A stretch of DNA of 64,000 nucleotides from Pegea sp. RAD2-039 (Eukaryota > Chordata > Thaliacea > Salpida > Salpidae). The stretch spans positions 2,170,001-2,234,000 of the forward strand of contig JAQGEQ010000363.1 in NCBI GenBank assembly GCA_034620365.1, written 5' to 3'. The notes under the pieces are model-generated. The model was not told where the DNA came from and did no database searches. It saw only the letters and a program-made list of their open reading frames with translations. The position numbers were made by a program, and so were the translations under genes. Shown here in pieces: positions 45,154-56,837 of the stretch (its first letter is position 1; every line of letters starts with the position of its first letter).

Positions 45154-48100
45154 ATGGATAAACTTTTAAAATTTGTAAGATTTAATCATATATATATTCT
45201 GTTTTATAAGATTGTTTCTATTTCTTGATACAACATAATTTCAATTATAAAATTTTTGTTCAATAAAAGTTTAAATGAGCTTTGTTTAATTTATACTAAT
45301 TAATCACTTGTAATTAAATAAGTAAACTTTAAATGAACTTTTTCTGCAGTCAGAGGAAGATTTACCATATGAGGAAGAGATTTTAAGGAATCCTTACTCC
45401 ATTAAATGTTGGCTTCGTTATGTAGAACATAAAGAAAGTTCTACTTTTAAAGAAGTAACTTATTTTCACAACTTTCTACTTAGTTTGAATTTATGTGTCT
45501 TATATGTTATTATTCATTTCTCTTACTAGACATATATTTTATTTATGTTTAATTTAATCTTAAACTTTTAATTCAAAGAAAGTTATTATAATTTAAACTT
45601 ATAAACAAGCAAAAATTGTAGCTTTATGTAATCTGAACTCAATTACTTTGCAGTTAAATTTGGTATATGAACGAGCAATGAAAAAACTTCTAGGTAGCTA
45701 TAAATTATGGTATGCTTATCTATCAACAAGAAAGTAATTAAAAGGAGTCTGTATCAATAATCCCTTGTATGAGGAAGTAAATAATGCACATGAAAGAGCT
45801 CTAGTATTTATGAACAAGGTTAGTTGAATACTTTCAATTTTACTGTTTTTGAATTTTCTGAATTTTTATGGATTATATTTTTACAGTTTTTTGTAGATAT
45901 CTGTTAAAACCCTGAATTTGTAATTTATTTGTTTTATTTTTAAACCTACTTATCAAGTTTTAAAGAATAATAAAATCAATCCAAGTTACCATTCACGACA
46001 TTTAAAACTTTTAAACAATTATATTTATCAGTTCTTACTCGTCTAATTTACTCACAATTTATGTTACCAGATGCCACGTATTTGGATTGACTATTGTAAA
46101 TTTTTAGTCAGTCAATATAAGATCACTCGTTCCCGGAGAACATTTGATCGAGCTTTAAGAGCCTTACCTATCACTCAGCACCAGAGGATCTGGCCTCTGT
46201 ACATCGAGTTTGTCACCAGATACCCTATCCACGAAACTGCTGTTCGGGTTTTTCGTCGAATGCTTAAAGTTAGTCACCCACAGATGAGTTTGGAAATATT
46301 TGTAACTTTTTATTTGATGTAGTTGCAACCTGAGAACACAGAATAATACATCGATTACTTGGTATCTATTGATCGTTTAGATGAAGCTTGTATGAAAATG
46401 GCTGAGATTGTGAACGATGAGTCTTTTGTATCAAAGGTAAATTGGGGTTTGTATCCGAGTTATATTTCAAAGTTGACTTTTGAAATTAAATCTAATTTGG
46501 TAATATTAGTTTGTAAAAATCTGCTGCCTGTGATTGGCAACTCTCAAGGCTTTTTTGGCTTGGTCTTTAACACCCCACATTTTCCAACTTACTCTACGTT
46601 ACTTGCTTATAAGTTGATGGCTTTTAGCACATTTTGTGCATGTGGTCTCCGCCACAAATTACATTAGAACCTAAGAAATAGCTATATCCAAGTTATTGTT
46701 TTCTAATTATATTTATTAATTAGACGTTTTGATTTAGTGTTCTTTGGTTCTGGGTTTGTAGCAATCAACTAATTGCAACTGAACTTTTTACAGAAAGGAA
46801 AAACTAACCATACTCTGTGGCATGAACTCTGCAAACTCATATCTCAAAATCCTGACAAAGTAAATTCTCTAAACGTCGAAGCCATCATTAGAGGTGGTCT
46901 GAAGCGGTTTACTGATCAACTTGGTCAACTCTGGTGTTGTTTGGCTGATTATTATGCCAAATGTGGTTTGTTTGAAAGGGTAAGCTGTTAATGACTTCAA
47001 TTACATTTTCTTAACTTTCCTTTTTGTAACTTTTTAGATTAATTTTTTATCATTTGTTTCTAAAAACCCTAAACTATCACTTTGAAATATTACTTTGTAA
47101 ATTATCTGATTTACTTCATTAAAATCAATGAATAAACAAATTGTTTTAAAGGCTCGTGATATCTACGAAGAAGCAATTGAATCAGTAAAAACACGAAGAG
47201 ATTTCACTCAAATATATAATGCTTACAGTCAGTATTTGGAGTCAATTATGTCAGCAGAACTGAACAGCACAGATATCGGTAATATTCACTCAACTAAATG
47301 TTCAAAAATCTTTTAATTAATTCAACTGAACTTGTTTGTTTGATTGATTTTTATCTACTTAATCGAAAGCACTTGATCTTCTTCAATTGAGATCTTTTAA
47401 TGATCATAAGTGTCTCGAAAGATGTAGGAAGATTTGGTTGAAATATTTCATCTTGATAAATTGTTTCATGTATAAAACTTCCACTTGTGGCTCTTAAATA
47501 TTCAGCACCTTAACCTGTAGAAACTCCTCGGCCAATATTGTTTAGCTAGATGATTTGTCTCACTCAAAAATCTTGCACTTGATGGTCAAAGATGCTGAAG
47601 AGACCCCTATTTTTAGTGACTAGTTTGGTAGTATCTTTCTGGTCTATTTTATTCTACTTTAAAAAATTTAGTCAAAAATAATCTGTAAAAACTCCTCATC
47701 AAATCCTATTCAAGCATCTACAGAAAATCATGATAATCTCTTTCTCATAATTGAGTATTTTAAAGATTCTATTTTGTTGGAAAATTGATAATTACTTAAA
47801 TGACTACATTTCACCGCTAAGTGGCGCAATTGAGCTTCACTTTATTTCTACAAATTAATTTGCAGATGAAGAAAGTTTAGGATTGACTGCAGCTCGATTT
47901 GAAAGTCTTCTTGATCGTCGGCTGTTGCTCCTTAATAGTGTGATGCTCCGGCAAAATCCTCACAATGTTCATGAATGGTTGAAAAGAGTAGAATTATTTG
48001 AAGGTGTAAAAACTCGCTTACCTCGACAACTTTTCAACAAACTTAATTTTCAGGACAACCGAAAGAAATTATTCAAACTTTCACAGAAGCAATTCAAACT

Positions 48101-50555
48101 ATTGATATTCCGAAATCAGTTGGTAAAATGTGTAAACTATGGATTGAGTTTGCCAAGTTTTATCACACAAACAAACAACTAACTGATGTAAATATGGTGG
48201 TAGTGGTTGGTGACATCTTTTCTAATCTCTTTCTATTCAGGCTCGAACTATTTTCAGCAAAGCTACTTTAGTCAATTACAAAACAGTTGATGATTTAGCT
48301 TCGATTTGGTGTGCTTGGTGTGAAATGGAAATTGAGTGAGTCAACATCAGCTCGTCTTAACAACTTGCTGATATCATCAATTTTTTCAGAAATGATAATT
48401 ACGATGAAGCTTTGAAGCTTCTTAGAAGAGCAACTTCAATTCCTGCGAGAAAAGCAGCTTATTTCGATAACACTGAACCTGTTCAAAATCGAGTTTACAA
48501 ATCACTCAAGTTGTGGTCGTTATATGCTGATTTAGAAGAAAGTATTGGCAATGTCAAGGTTTGATGTCCATTTTGACGAGTTCTTTTTATTTTTATCTTT
48601 TTATTTAGTCTTGTAAAGCTGTCTACGACCGAATTCTTGATCTTAGAATAGCAACTCCTCAAATTATTATCAACTACGGAGTCTTTCTGGAAGAAAATAA
48701 TTATTTTGAAGATGCTTTCAAGGTAAGTTTCTATTTGACGTTTCGTCTGATGTTTCGTAGAACAGCTGTCAACTCTAAAAAGCTCTTCTTATCAGTGAAT
48801 AATTGTCTACTCTTTAGAAGTTTCAACTTAAAAATATCTTTAAAAATTGAAAGACTTTTTCCAAGATGTTCTTTGAATCAATAAAATCAGGGTTTTGGGT
48901 TTCTATTAGTTTTGAGTCTTCTTAACATACTCTAGTCTCCTTGTGTAGTGATCTCAAGTTAAAATGATCTAAAAACGATTATCAAAACAACTAATCATTT
49001 TCACTGTTGGTCTTCCTGCTAAGTCTGAAGTAACTTGAACCTCTGGTTTGAAGTCCCTGGTTTACTTCAACAATTATTAATCTTTATTATTCATTTATTA
49101 ATTTGTGAACAATTTCAGGCTTATGAAAGAGGTGTCACCATGTTCAAGTGGCCAAATGTCTTTGATATTTGGAATACTTATCTTGATAAATTCATCAAAC
49201 GGTATGGAGAAAAGAAACTAGAACGAGCACGTGACCTCTTCGAACAAGCGTTAGAAAATTGTCCTCCAAAATTTGCTAAAAGTTTGTATTTCATACAATC
49301 GCTTTCTATCGACTTTTACATTTTTGTTTGCAGATATTTATTTATCATATGCTAAAATGGAAGAGAAATATGGATTGACTCGTTATGCGATGGCTGTATA
49401 TGAGAAGGCCACTGAGAACGTTCCTGCCGAACAAAAGTCAGTTTCAATATTCACTTTTCATCTTTAATAACTTGATGATTGGTAGGAATGAGATTTACAA
49501 CATCTACATCCGTCGAGTCGCTGAATCTTATGTAGTTACTCATACCCGGCCAATATATGAAGTCAGTTCAAACTTGTTAATCACTTTGCAGCTAGAAATC
49601 CAACTTGATGGTTTCTAAACACTCAACTACCTCTTGTAATCGTGTAGAAACTCTTGCTGACAACTTTCCACTTTTTCTTCATCAACTTGACTGAATTGTT
49701 TTAATAGAAAGCGATCGAAAAACTTCCTGATGATTACGCCAGGGATTTCTATGTTCGATTTGCTGACATGGAGACAAAACTCGGTGAAATCGATCGTGCC
49801 AGGGCAATCTACATACACTGCTCACAAATATGTGACCCCAGGGTTAGTTGGTGCCCCTGAAATATCCAGCTTCTTATTTAAGATTACTTCCAGGTTACAA
49901 AAGAGTTTTGGACAACATGGAAAGAATTTGAGTCGAAATACGGTAATGATGATACTGTTAGGGAGTTGTTGAGAGTTCAACGAAGTATACAAGCTGCTTA
50001 CAACACACAAGTACTCACTTCAATCAAACCAACAGCTTCTATACTCTTCTATTTTTGTAGGTCAACTTTATGTCGGCTCAGATGTTATCAGCTGCTAAAA
50101 ACTTGACTGGTTAGTTACTTGATGATAAACTTGTTGATGCGAGAGTGTTTATGTTCATCAGGAACAACATCAGATTTGGCTCCGGGACTCGATGCTAACG
50201 ACGGGATGCAGTTACTGGAACAGAAAGCGACTCAAGCTGCTGCTAAAGCACAAGAACTTCCCACCAAGAAACTGCTCTTCGTCAGGTTTTCTGTCACAAA
50301 CCACTTTTCTTGAAATATTTATAATTTTCTTCAAATTTTCAGAAGCGAAGAACTTCAAAATAATGTGGAAGAAGTTAAGAATCCAGCTGAGATTAATCTT
50401 GAAGATAGTGATGAAGATGATAAAAGTGAGATTAATTTACAAATTTCAGCTGCTTCATAATATTTTGTTTCAATTTCAAAGATGAAATGGTGATTGAAAA
50501 ACAAGTCATCCCTGATGAAGTTTTTGGAGGAATTAAAGTATCAGAAGATGAATAA
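45154..50555 (+). CDS. XAB2: Pre-mRNA splicing factor SYF1 / XAB2, two in-frame TAA codons
   Basis: HAT-repeat scaffold of the spliceosomal Prp19-associated complex, also linked to transcription-coupled repair in animals. Twenty-one exons: 45154-45174, 45350-45454, 45654-45818, 46071-46268, 46323-46436, 46794-46979, 47152-47278, 47866-48003, 48054-48187, 48241-48335, 48390-48558, 48609-48722, 49119-49281, 49334-49436, 49486-49561, 49708-49842, 49894-50010, 50061-50109, 50162-50285, 50343-50425 and 50482-50555. They give 830 codons (human protein about 855 aa). Landmarks: EEDLPYEEEI near the N terminus, RALRALPITQH, RKLL-type HAT helices throughout, EPVQNRVYKSLK, KLERARDLFEQAL and an acidic tail ending near VFGGIK. 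All junctions keep frame. TAA occurs inside exon 3 (45735) and exon 5 (46344), where relatives have Gln and Glu. Everything else is intact, so sequence error, a null allele, readthrough or very recent decay must be considered. Confidence 0.93.
45735..45737 (+). other. In-frame TAA 1 in SYF1 exon 3
   Basis: The codon follows STRK and precedes LKGVCINNPLYEEVNN. Metazoan homologues have Gln here (for example RRAQVK in human XAB2). CAA to TAA is a single C-to-T change. The homologous reading frame continues for 27 more codons to the exon 3 donor, so the exon is not simply mis-bounded. The only internal GT-AG pair that would remove the TAA is 11 nt long and breaks the frame. Confidence 0.85.
46344..46346 (+). 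other. In-frame TAA 2 in SYF1 exon 5
   Basis: It sits between LQPENTE and YIDYLVSIDRLDEA, where human XAB2 reads SPESAEEYIEYL, so it replaces the second Glu. GAA to TAA is a single G-to-T change. No alternative acceptor in exon 5 skips it while keeping frame. Confidence 0.85.
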
Positions 50556-50706
50556 AATGATGAAGATAATGATGATAGCTGTAAATACAAGATGATGTTC
50601 ACTTCTTGTTATTTTTGCTTTATACGATCTCTTATGTGCGGCAAATAGAAATATTTTTGTAAAATTCTTAATGATATATTTCATTTAAATGCTTTTTATG
50701 AAGCTA

Positions 50707-50719
50707 AATAAATAATAAA
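50707..50719 (+). terminator. Poly(A) signals, SYF1
   Basis: Two AATAAA hexamers (50707-50712 and 50714-50719) lie about 150 nt after the SYF1 stop. Confidence 0.55.
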
Positions 50720-50764
50720 GCTTCAATTTTCATTGAAGACCTCATCAGAAGAGTAGTAGCAGTA

Positions 50765-51232
50765 GATGATGTCAGAGTGTTTGTGTATGCAGATGATATC
50801 AATCTATTATTTTGTAATCCTTCAAAACTTCAAACTGCACTACACACTGTAAAAACTTGATCTACGAACTGGCAGCTCAGAATCCAGCCAACAATGTCTG
50901 AACTTATAACTTTTCACATAAACCAGCTGCAAATTCCTTCAACTCCATCAATGGATTTATCAAGCAACGAAAATCTTCAGTCCTAGATCTTGGCATTACC
51001 TTATCATCTGACTTAAAATGGCACATTTATTTTTCCAAAATATTTGCAAAATTAATCAACCTTGTCTACCTTAATATAAATACTTTTCATTTTAAGGATC
51101 CATACTTGTTTATCAATCTCTTCAAACTTTTCGTACATCCAATTCTAAAACACATTGTTTTGATGCCGTATCAAGTTGGTGAAACCAAAAAAATCGAATC
51201 TGTAAGGCCACTTTACGAAATAAGTATACAGG
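50765..51232 (+). mobile_element. Truncated non-LTR retrotransposon, RT domain relic
   Basis: The first frame holds the RT catalytic box YADD (50786-50797) in VFVYADDINLLF, then LQTALHTV, a stop, and NWQLRIQP, the usual LINE spacing of LQ..L..V..W...W.L. About 130 nt further on, a shifted frame resumes with LDLGITLSSDLKWH and then LFKLFVHPILKH, matching the conserved post-RT 'dLGv..s.dLkw' and 'LyksLVrPiLEY' blocks. Stops and a frameshift show it is dead. It lies directly 3' of SYF1. Confidence 0.7.
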
Positions 51233-51615
51233 AAACTTATATTAGATGCATTAATTATAAACATCAGATTCTTAAACTTTGATAATTAGGAAATTCGATA
51301 AATTAAAAACAGTTACCTATAAATTTCTTAAATTATCCGCATTTTAATTGACCTTAAGTTCCATGCTTTCTTTTCTAGTAGTACTTCCCTTGCCAACATA
51401 GTCATTTCTAAACTGTGATTCTATTTTTGGTTCTCTGATCATTAACAGTAAGAATAAAAAATATTTCAAAATTGTTGAAAACCTTTCATCTGAAAAATTA
51501 ACTGAAAACTTTTGTTTAAAACTCATAAATCTGTTCAAATGTAAAATCATTTGATAAACTTTTTTCTAATTGAAGCTGATAAAAACATATCAGACAATAT
51601 AATTGAATAAAATAG

Positions 51616-51621
51616 TTTATT
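51616..51621 (-). terminator. Poly(A) signal overlapping the stop of the secreted-protein gene
   Basis: AATAAA on the minus strand overlaps the TAA of the last exon (51619-51617), implying a very short 3' UTR. This would be unusual but fits a compact gene. Confidence 0.35.
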
Positions 51622-54088
51622 TTGTGAAACAAGCACCAGTTTGCGAAGTACACATTTCAAACAAGCCACCTGTAAGTTGAACAAGGAGTTATAGTTTAAA
51701 TCAGTAGCTAATTACTGAGTGTTTGCTTACTTAACAAGCTGGTTGCCACAAGTTGGTTGATGGTGGACAAAAGTTCCATTCGAATTTTGCTCCCAACAAT
51801 GGAACTGAAAACTTTGGAACACATTTGAATGTAGCTTCATAATGCTCTACAAGTTTTGGTCGCCATAGATTCCAGAAAGTGTCGTAATCAGTAGTAACTT
51901 GGGTAATTCTTCTGGTAATTTCATCATGATATTCTTGTTTCAAGTAATTGTATACATCATCAGTTATGTTTTTACCGAAAGTGCAAGTAAAGAATTGATC
52001 GAAAAGACACAAGTGTTTACGAGCAAGCTGAAAAACAATAAATTGGTAAATATATTTTGAACTAAAAAATAATTCCCAATAAAAGATTTGAATGCAAACA
52101 ATTCAATTATAAGATATCTCTACAAAACATTAAATATTGTATCAATATTTATTCATAAATATAATCTTTGCAAAATCTCAAATTACTTACTGCTTCAACC
52201 TTAAGCTTGATTTTGCTCTTTTCGCTACAGATCTTGTTTTCAAGATGAGTCTCGTAGTGAGCAATCTTAGCAGCTCTATCAGCTTGACAGTTAATGAAAT
52301 GTCTATTAACACTATCGGCATAATCTTTTGATCTGTTTTGCCATTGAGCAATGGCGTGGGTGTAAGTGTAGTTCAAATCGGTAACGTGGTTATCGAATTC
52401 TTCTTTCTTGGCATCAACCCAGCTTTGAGCTTCAGTTTCAAGTCGTGATCGATAAGTAGTGATTTCATCTTCAGTTGGGCATGTACTGTTGACAGATGAA
52501 GTAATTAAAATTTGAATGCATTTAGATGTTCGTAGTCTTACCCCCAGGTTGATTTGGGTTTCATGGTACTGATTCTTTGTTTCAAAGTGTTGAAAGCACC
52601 AGTTCCCCAAATTACAATGAGATTTCTCCAGTTGGTAACAATTGGACCAAGTTGCTCGGTATAGTTTCCAGCTCTGTAGTCGATACAGGTCTTGTAAGTA
52701 TCCACAGGGAAATCTTCAGTTGCTGTGAGAAGAAGATTATTAGTTTCGATGTGACGTCTAGGTTAAGGTTTCAAGTTGACAGCTCACCTGATGCATTAAC
52801 CTCTTTAAGATCATCGAAAGCATATCCACTCCATTTTGGATTGAAAGCATGAACTCGGATAAGTTTGTACAAATACTTTGGAGCATCTGGAATTGGTTTG
52901 CTGGAAAAATATGTATTGAGAGCATGACGATCTAAGGTGTTAATTTGGTTTTACCAAGTTCGTTTGTATTGATGTTTTTCGAATCCATAACAACCAGTGT
53001 TGAAATGACATTTGTAGTTACATCTGTAACAATCCTTTGCTTTTGTAACAGCCTCAGTGATTGTGGTGTTGAACTCTCCGATAAGAGTAGTTCTTTCATT
53101 AGTAAGAAGTGTACTGTAATTAGTCATAGCGTCGGTGAAGTTGCCTGGCATTGACAATGATCCTGTAAAGCAAAGATACTGTAAGATAATGGTTACGAAT
53201 TTAACCCAATTGGTTACCGTAAAGTGTCTCGAAAACTGAATTGGCAAAGTGTTGTCGCTTATTAATGTGATCTGTAAGAGCATCTGCATATTTAGCTTGG
53301 ATCATTGTGTTCTTCAAGTCAGCAAGTCGTTCGTATTCCTCGACCTTGATTTCACGAACTTGCATGCAGTTAAGGAACCTTACAATGAAATTGGTTTATA
53401 GTTGTACGATTAGTAAGCGACAAAAACTCACTTTGTTACAAGTTGCTTATGGAAATGTTCAAGCTTGTCAACCATATCAATGACTGAATTGTTGTATCGA
53501 GTAGATGCAGCGCTCTTCAAGTTAGCAAGTTCAGTTTCATATTCTTGAGTTTTGTTACAATAGAGCTCTGAGTCTTCTTTGTAAACACGCTTGAGATATT
53601 CCTTGAATGTCTTCAAGTAAGATTCATGAATCTCATCAATTTGAGCTTCAAGTACTCCAAGATTATCATCCATCTCTTCTTTCATGTCATTACGCTTTTC
53701 AGTCATCTTATCTGTATAGTTGACTTGAACGTAATCAGTGATGTTAGTAGGATCTGTGGAAACAAGGAATAAATTAAAAATCTAGAAGTACAAATTCTTA
53801 TAATGCCAGCAACTTACCACTTTCACATGATAGTCCTAGTCGCTTTGGGAAAGCTTTCAAGATGTGTGAATAGAATTTAGCAGTAAACCAAGCAGGGTTA
53901 TGGTTAACATTGTGACCATAACTGTTGGTTGGTGGGAACACGTGGAAATGATGCGTACACCAATATTGATAATTTGGAATTGAGATTGCTTGAGTAGCCT
54001 GTAAAATAAATCAAGAAATTAGTAATTTTATTCATTAACAATTTATACTTACAGCAACAAACAGCAATAAAATTGCAATCAACTTCAT
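51617..54088 (-). CDS. Secreted helical, N-glycosylated protein, family unknown
   Basis: Ten exons: 54088-54053, 53998-53818, 53753-53432, 53378-53218, 53162-52955, 52900-52788, 52722-52542, 52485-52191, 52027-51736 and 51669-51617, 613 aa. Residues 1-16 (MKLIAILLLFVAATQA) form a clear signal peptide. No membrane helix follows. The body is mostly charged, helix-forming sequence rich in Tyr, Lys and Glu, with about twelve N-glycosylation sequons (NIT, NYT, NKT, NFT, NTT, NAS, NRS and others) and scattered cysteines, including a cluster DCYRCNYKC. A motif F-x-N-C-x3-R-x2-K-x3-Y-E occurs at Cys184 and Cys467, suggesting an internal duplication. Introns are 53-66 nt except one of 163 nt. A TATA box lies 57-63 nt upstream, suggesting strong or regulated expression. 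I do not recognise the family; a matrix, mucus or house component is only a guess. If the last intron is retained, the protein ends at TAA 51731. Confidence 0.85.
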
Positions 54089-54144
54089 CTTCTTCTCTTG
54101 TGAAAGCTTGATAAAGAATTAATTCTGTAGTCAGATTGGAGATC

Positions 54145-54151
54145 TTTTATA
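54145..54151 (-). promoter_or_regulatory. TATA box of the secreted-protein gene
   Basis: TATAAAA on the minus strand, 57-63 nt before the ATG at 54088, which would place transcription start about 25-35 nt upstream of the ATG. Unlike EXOSC2 and SYF1, no pyrimidine-AG acceptor sits before this ATG, so the 5' end is probably made by direct initiation. Confidence 0.55.
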
Positions 54152-54159
54152 TTGTTCTT

Positions 54160-56100
54160 ATACAAACAATATTTCGAAGAACTAATATATAAGAATACAG
54201 AAAAGTATATGTTCAAGTGTCGTTGAATTAATAAGTTTTGATAATTAAGCTGTTTTGATATTTCTACTAAGTACAAGTAGTTTAAGTAAAGATAACAATT
54301 AAGTTAATTTGCTGAGTACCGGAAAAATTAAAAAAAATTTTATTAAACTTCTCTTTAAGTGAATAATGAAAATATTTTTGAGATAATTTGGTTAACTTTT
54401 GTTTATAATCAAAAAGTATATTTGTAAAAGCTTGAAACGATTTTTTTGTTAGTATTTTAAAGTGAATAAATACAAACTGATCTGTTGTTTATTAATTTCT
54501 TTAAAACTTTACTTCAATGTTTATCACTAAAGACTAATTTAAGAAAAAAATTTTACACCTTTGTAAAATTTTACTTCTGCAACATAATGAAATATCACTT
54601 TATTTGTCCAAAAAAATTATGACTTTTTTTTTGAATATTACTAATCTGTTGCCTAGGTTTTTTTCTTATTTATGTTTAGATTTTGTTTTAGAATAAAATA
54701 TGAAACTAAACATTGAGTAAAATTACGGTTTTAAATAAGTAGCAACATTTTGAAAGATCCCCAGTAAACCTATTTTGTATAATTTTCGTTCTTTAAACAA
54801 ACAACTTATCAGTTAAATTTGTTAAATAATTTAATGTTGAGTTGTAATTCTAGATAAACATTTATTACAAAACAATTTTGCTTCAAACTTTTCAAGAATA
54901 CTTAAGTTCGATTACTCGGAAGTAATGCGAGTTTTGTGTTATTTTAGTGATCCAAGTTTAACTGAAAGATTGTTAATAAGTAGTTAAGTTTTAAATAATG
55001 ATTGGTTTATTAAAATCTGCTTAGATTAGATAGCACTTGAAAGTTACGAGTAGATTAAACTCTTCTATCGACTCTATGTAAAATGGAACAAATTGTTTTT
55101 GACACAATTAATGTAAAAATTGTGAAATATATTGTAAAAAATATCAAATTATTTGTAATGTTTACAAAATATATTTTTATATTTCATCTATACAAAATAA
55201 AAATCTCTATTACTTAGCTTGATCAGTAATACAAAAGTATATTTATTAATTTCAAATAGTATTTTACAATATGGCAATTTTCTATTAAAGTTTAATTGTA
55301 TCTCAATCTACAAGAAAAAATATATTTTACAAAATGAACAAAAACTTTTGAACATAATTTAAGCCAATGTAGATATTTAGAAGTTTATTATAAGTATATA
55401 ATATAAAATCATCAACTTGTAACTTGAAGAAAAACAAAAACTTTTTCAAAGCATTAGAGGTTGAAAATAAATTTGAATCTAAATTAAAAACTAATCATAG
55501 AACATAAGACATTAAAGCTTTTTTAATAGTATGAAATCTTATTACAAACTTCCTATTTTATTTACTCTGTCACACTTTTTAGTAAAAAACTATAATCTCG
55601 AATTTAGATATAATTCCGTAATATTCTTTCTTCTTTCGATAATTTTGGATAAATTTTCAGAAATCAATTTAGTTTGTAGGTTAAAAAAACTTTAATATTA
55701 AGAGGTTTTTCATAATTTATTTTTTTTTTGAGTTGATAGTTAAATTAGAGATATTTCAAATGAAATTTTTTGTAAATTGCTTGAAATTAAAATAACGAAT
55801 AAAATAACAAATTAGTTTGTAAAAAACTTACATTTTCTCAGATTAAGAAATTTCAGATAATTAGGAAGTTGACTTGAGTCTCCTAATAACCTATTCTTGC
55901 TTTTTAAAACGATATAAAAGAATTTCAATTCCTCAAGACTAAGAACATTGGATGGAAGAATTTATATTAAATTTTTATCGTTTTTATTGTAAAACAAGCA
56001 AGTCAGATTCATGTGTTTACTGATAATCATTCACAAAATAATTAATCTTTTCAATTATATCCTTGATCTAAAACACCTGACAATAGATAAGAAGTGCTTT
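54160..56100. other. AT-rich intergenic DNA
   Basis: Upstream flank of the secreted-protein gene. I see no gene, RNA gene or mobile element in it. Confidence 0.55.
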
Positions 56101-56101
56101 A

Positions 56102-56272
56102 ATGTACAGCATTAGAGCTTGGGTAGAAACCAACAATTCTATTTTTAGTATTCGGGAAGTTTCTACTGATGCAAGGATGATTACACTCGATCTTACTCGA
56201 TGCAAATATACCGACGTCATTGGATTAAAACTTTACGTTCCTCACTTAACTTTCAACATATTTTTGTGTTAA
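56102..56272 (+). other. Short coding-like open frame, unknown
   Basis: ATG to TAA, 57 codons, with codon and residue composition much more coding-like than the flanks (contains SIRAWVETNN and DARMITLDLTRC). It has no recognised family. It may be a first exon or a relic. A second open piece follows an acceptor at about 56378 (NMSRVEFKVKIPKTLLKTPN). The pieces could belong to one plus-strand gene, which I could not assemble. Confidence 0.25.
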
Positions 56273-56711
56273 GAGTTTAAAACCTTCCAAGCTAAACAAG
56301 ATTTACAGACAGATGACAAGTTATATAAAAAGTAATTTATTGGAAGTAAAACAAACACAATGTAGAGCTTTTTTGCAGACGGGAATATGTCACGAGTAGA
56401 ATTTAAAGTAAAGATACCGAAAACTTTGTTGAAGACTCCTAATTAGTGATATAATACGAGGTAGATTAAGATAGCACCGACCTGCTACAGGAAGCTGTCA
56501 CGAAGATGTTCTGAAAATAATTTAAGGTTTGCAGTATTAAGTTATTTGTAACATCTAACCATTACTTATTTGTCTACAACTTGTTCTAAATTACACCAAA
56601 ATCAAAATACAAAAACTTGATGTTACTTACCTTAATTACAAAGGAATCGAAAAGCTCCAATCTTGTTGAGCATGTTCAATTCTGTCACGCCCCGATCAAC
56701 TTTGGTTAAAG

Positions 56712-56837
56712 ATACAAAAAGAGATGGACTGAAAGCGCTGACCTTGCAGAAAAACACTTCACGCTAACAATTCGTGAAATGACTTCAAACAAGAATAACT
56801 ATCAGAAATTTTTTGAGTTGATGTCTTCCATCGACAG
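56712..56837 (+). other. Exon-like segment, unknown plus-strand gene
   Basis: It is bounded by AG at 56710-56711 and a good donor AG|GTAAAA at 56838, open for 41 codons in one frame (RWTESADLAEKHFTLTIREM and FFELMSSID). An overlapping frame is also open (NSVTPRSTLVKDTKRDGLKA). The whole 56630-57060 patch is clearly GC-richer than its surroundings, so it is either a real exon cluster or a retroelement remnant. A further open stretch (46 codons from the ATG at 57282) follows. Confidence 0.25.

Noticed and set aside
45654..46436. TAA reassigned as a sense codon in this organism.
   Set aside because: TAA ends EXOSC2, catalase, FoxH and SYF1 itself at positions matching family C termini, and the two internal TAAs would have to mean Gln and Glu respectively.
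46359..46667. Open frame running through the SYF1 exon 5 donor.
   Set aside because: The SYF1 homology stops exactly at VSK before GTAAAT and resumes in exon 6 with KGKTNHTLWHEL, so the extra part is intron.
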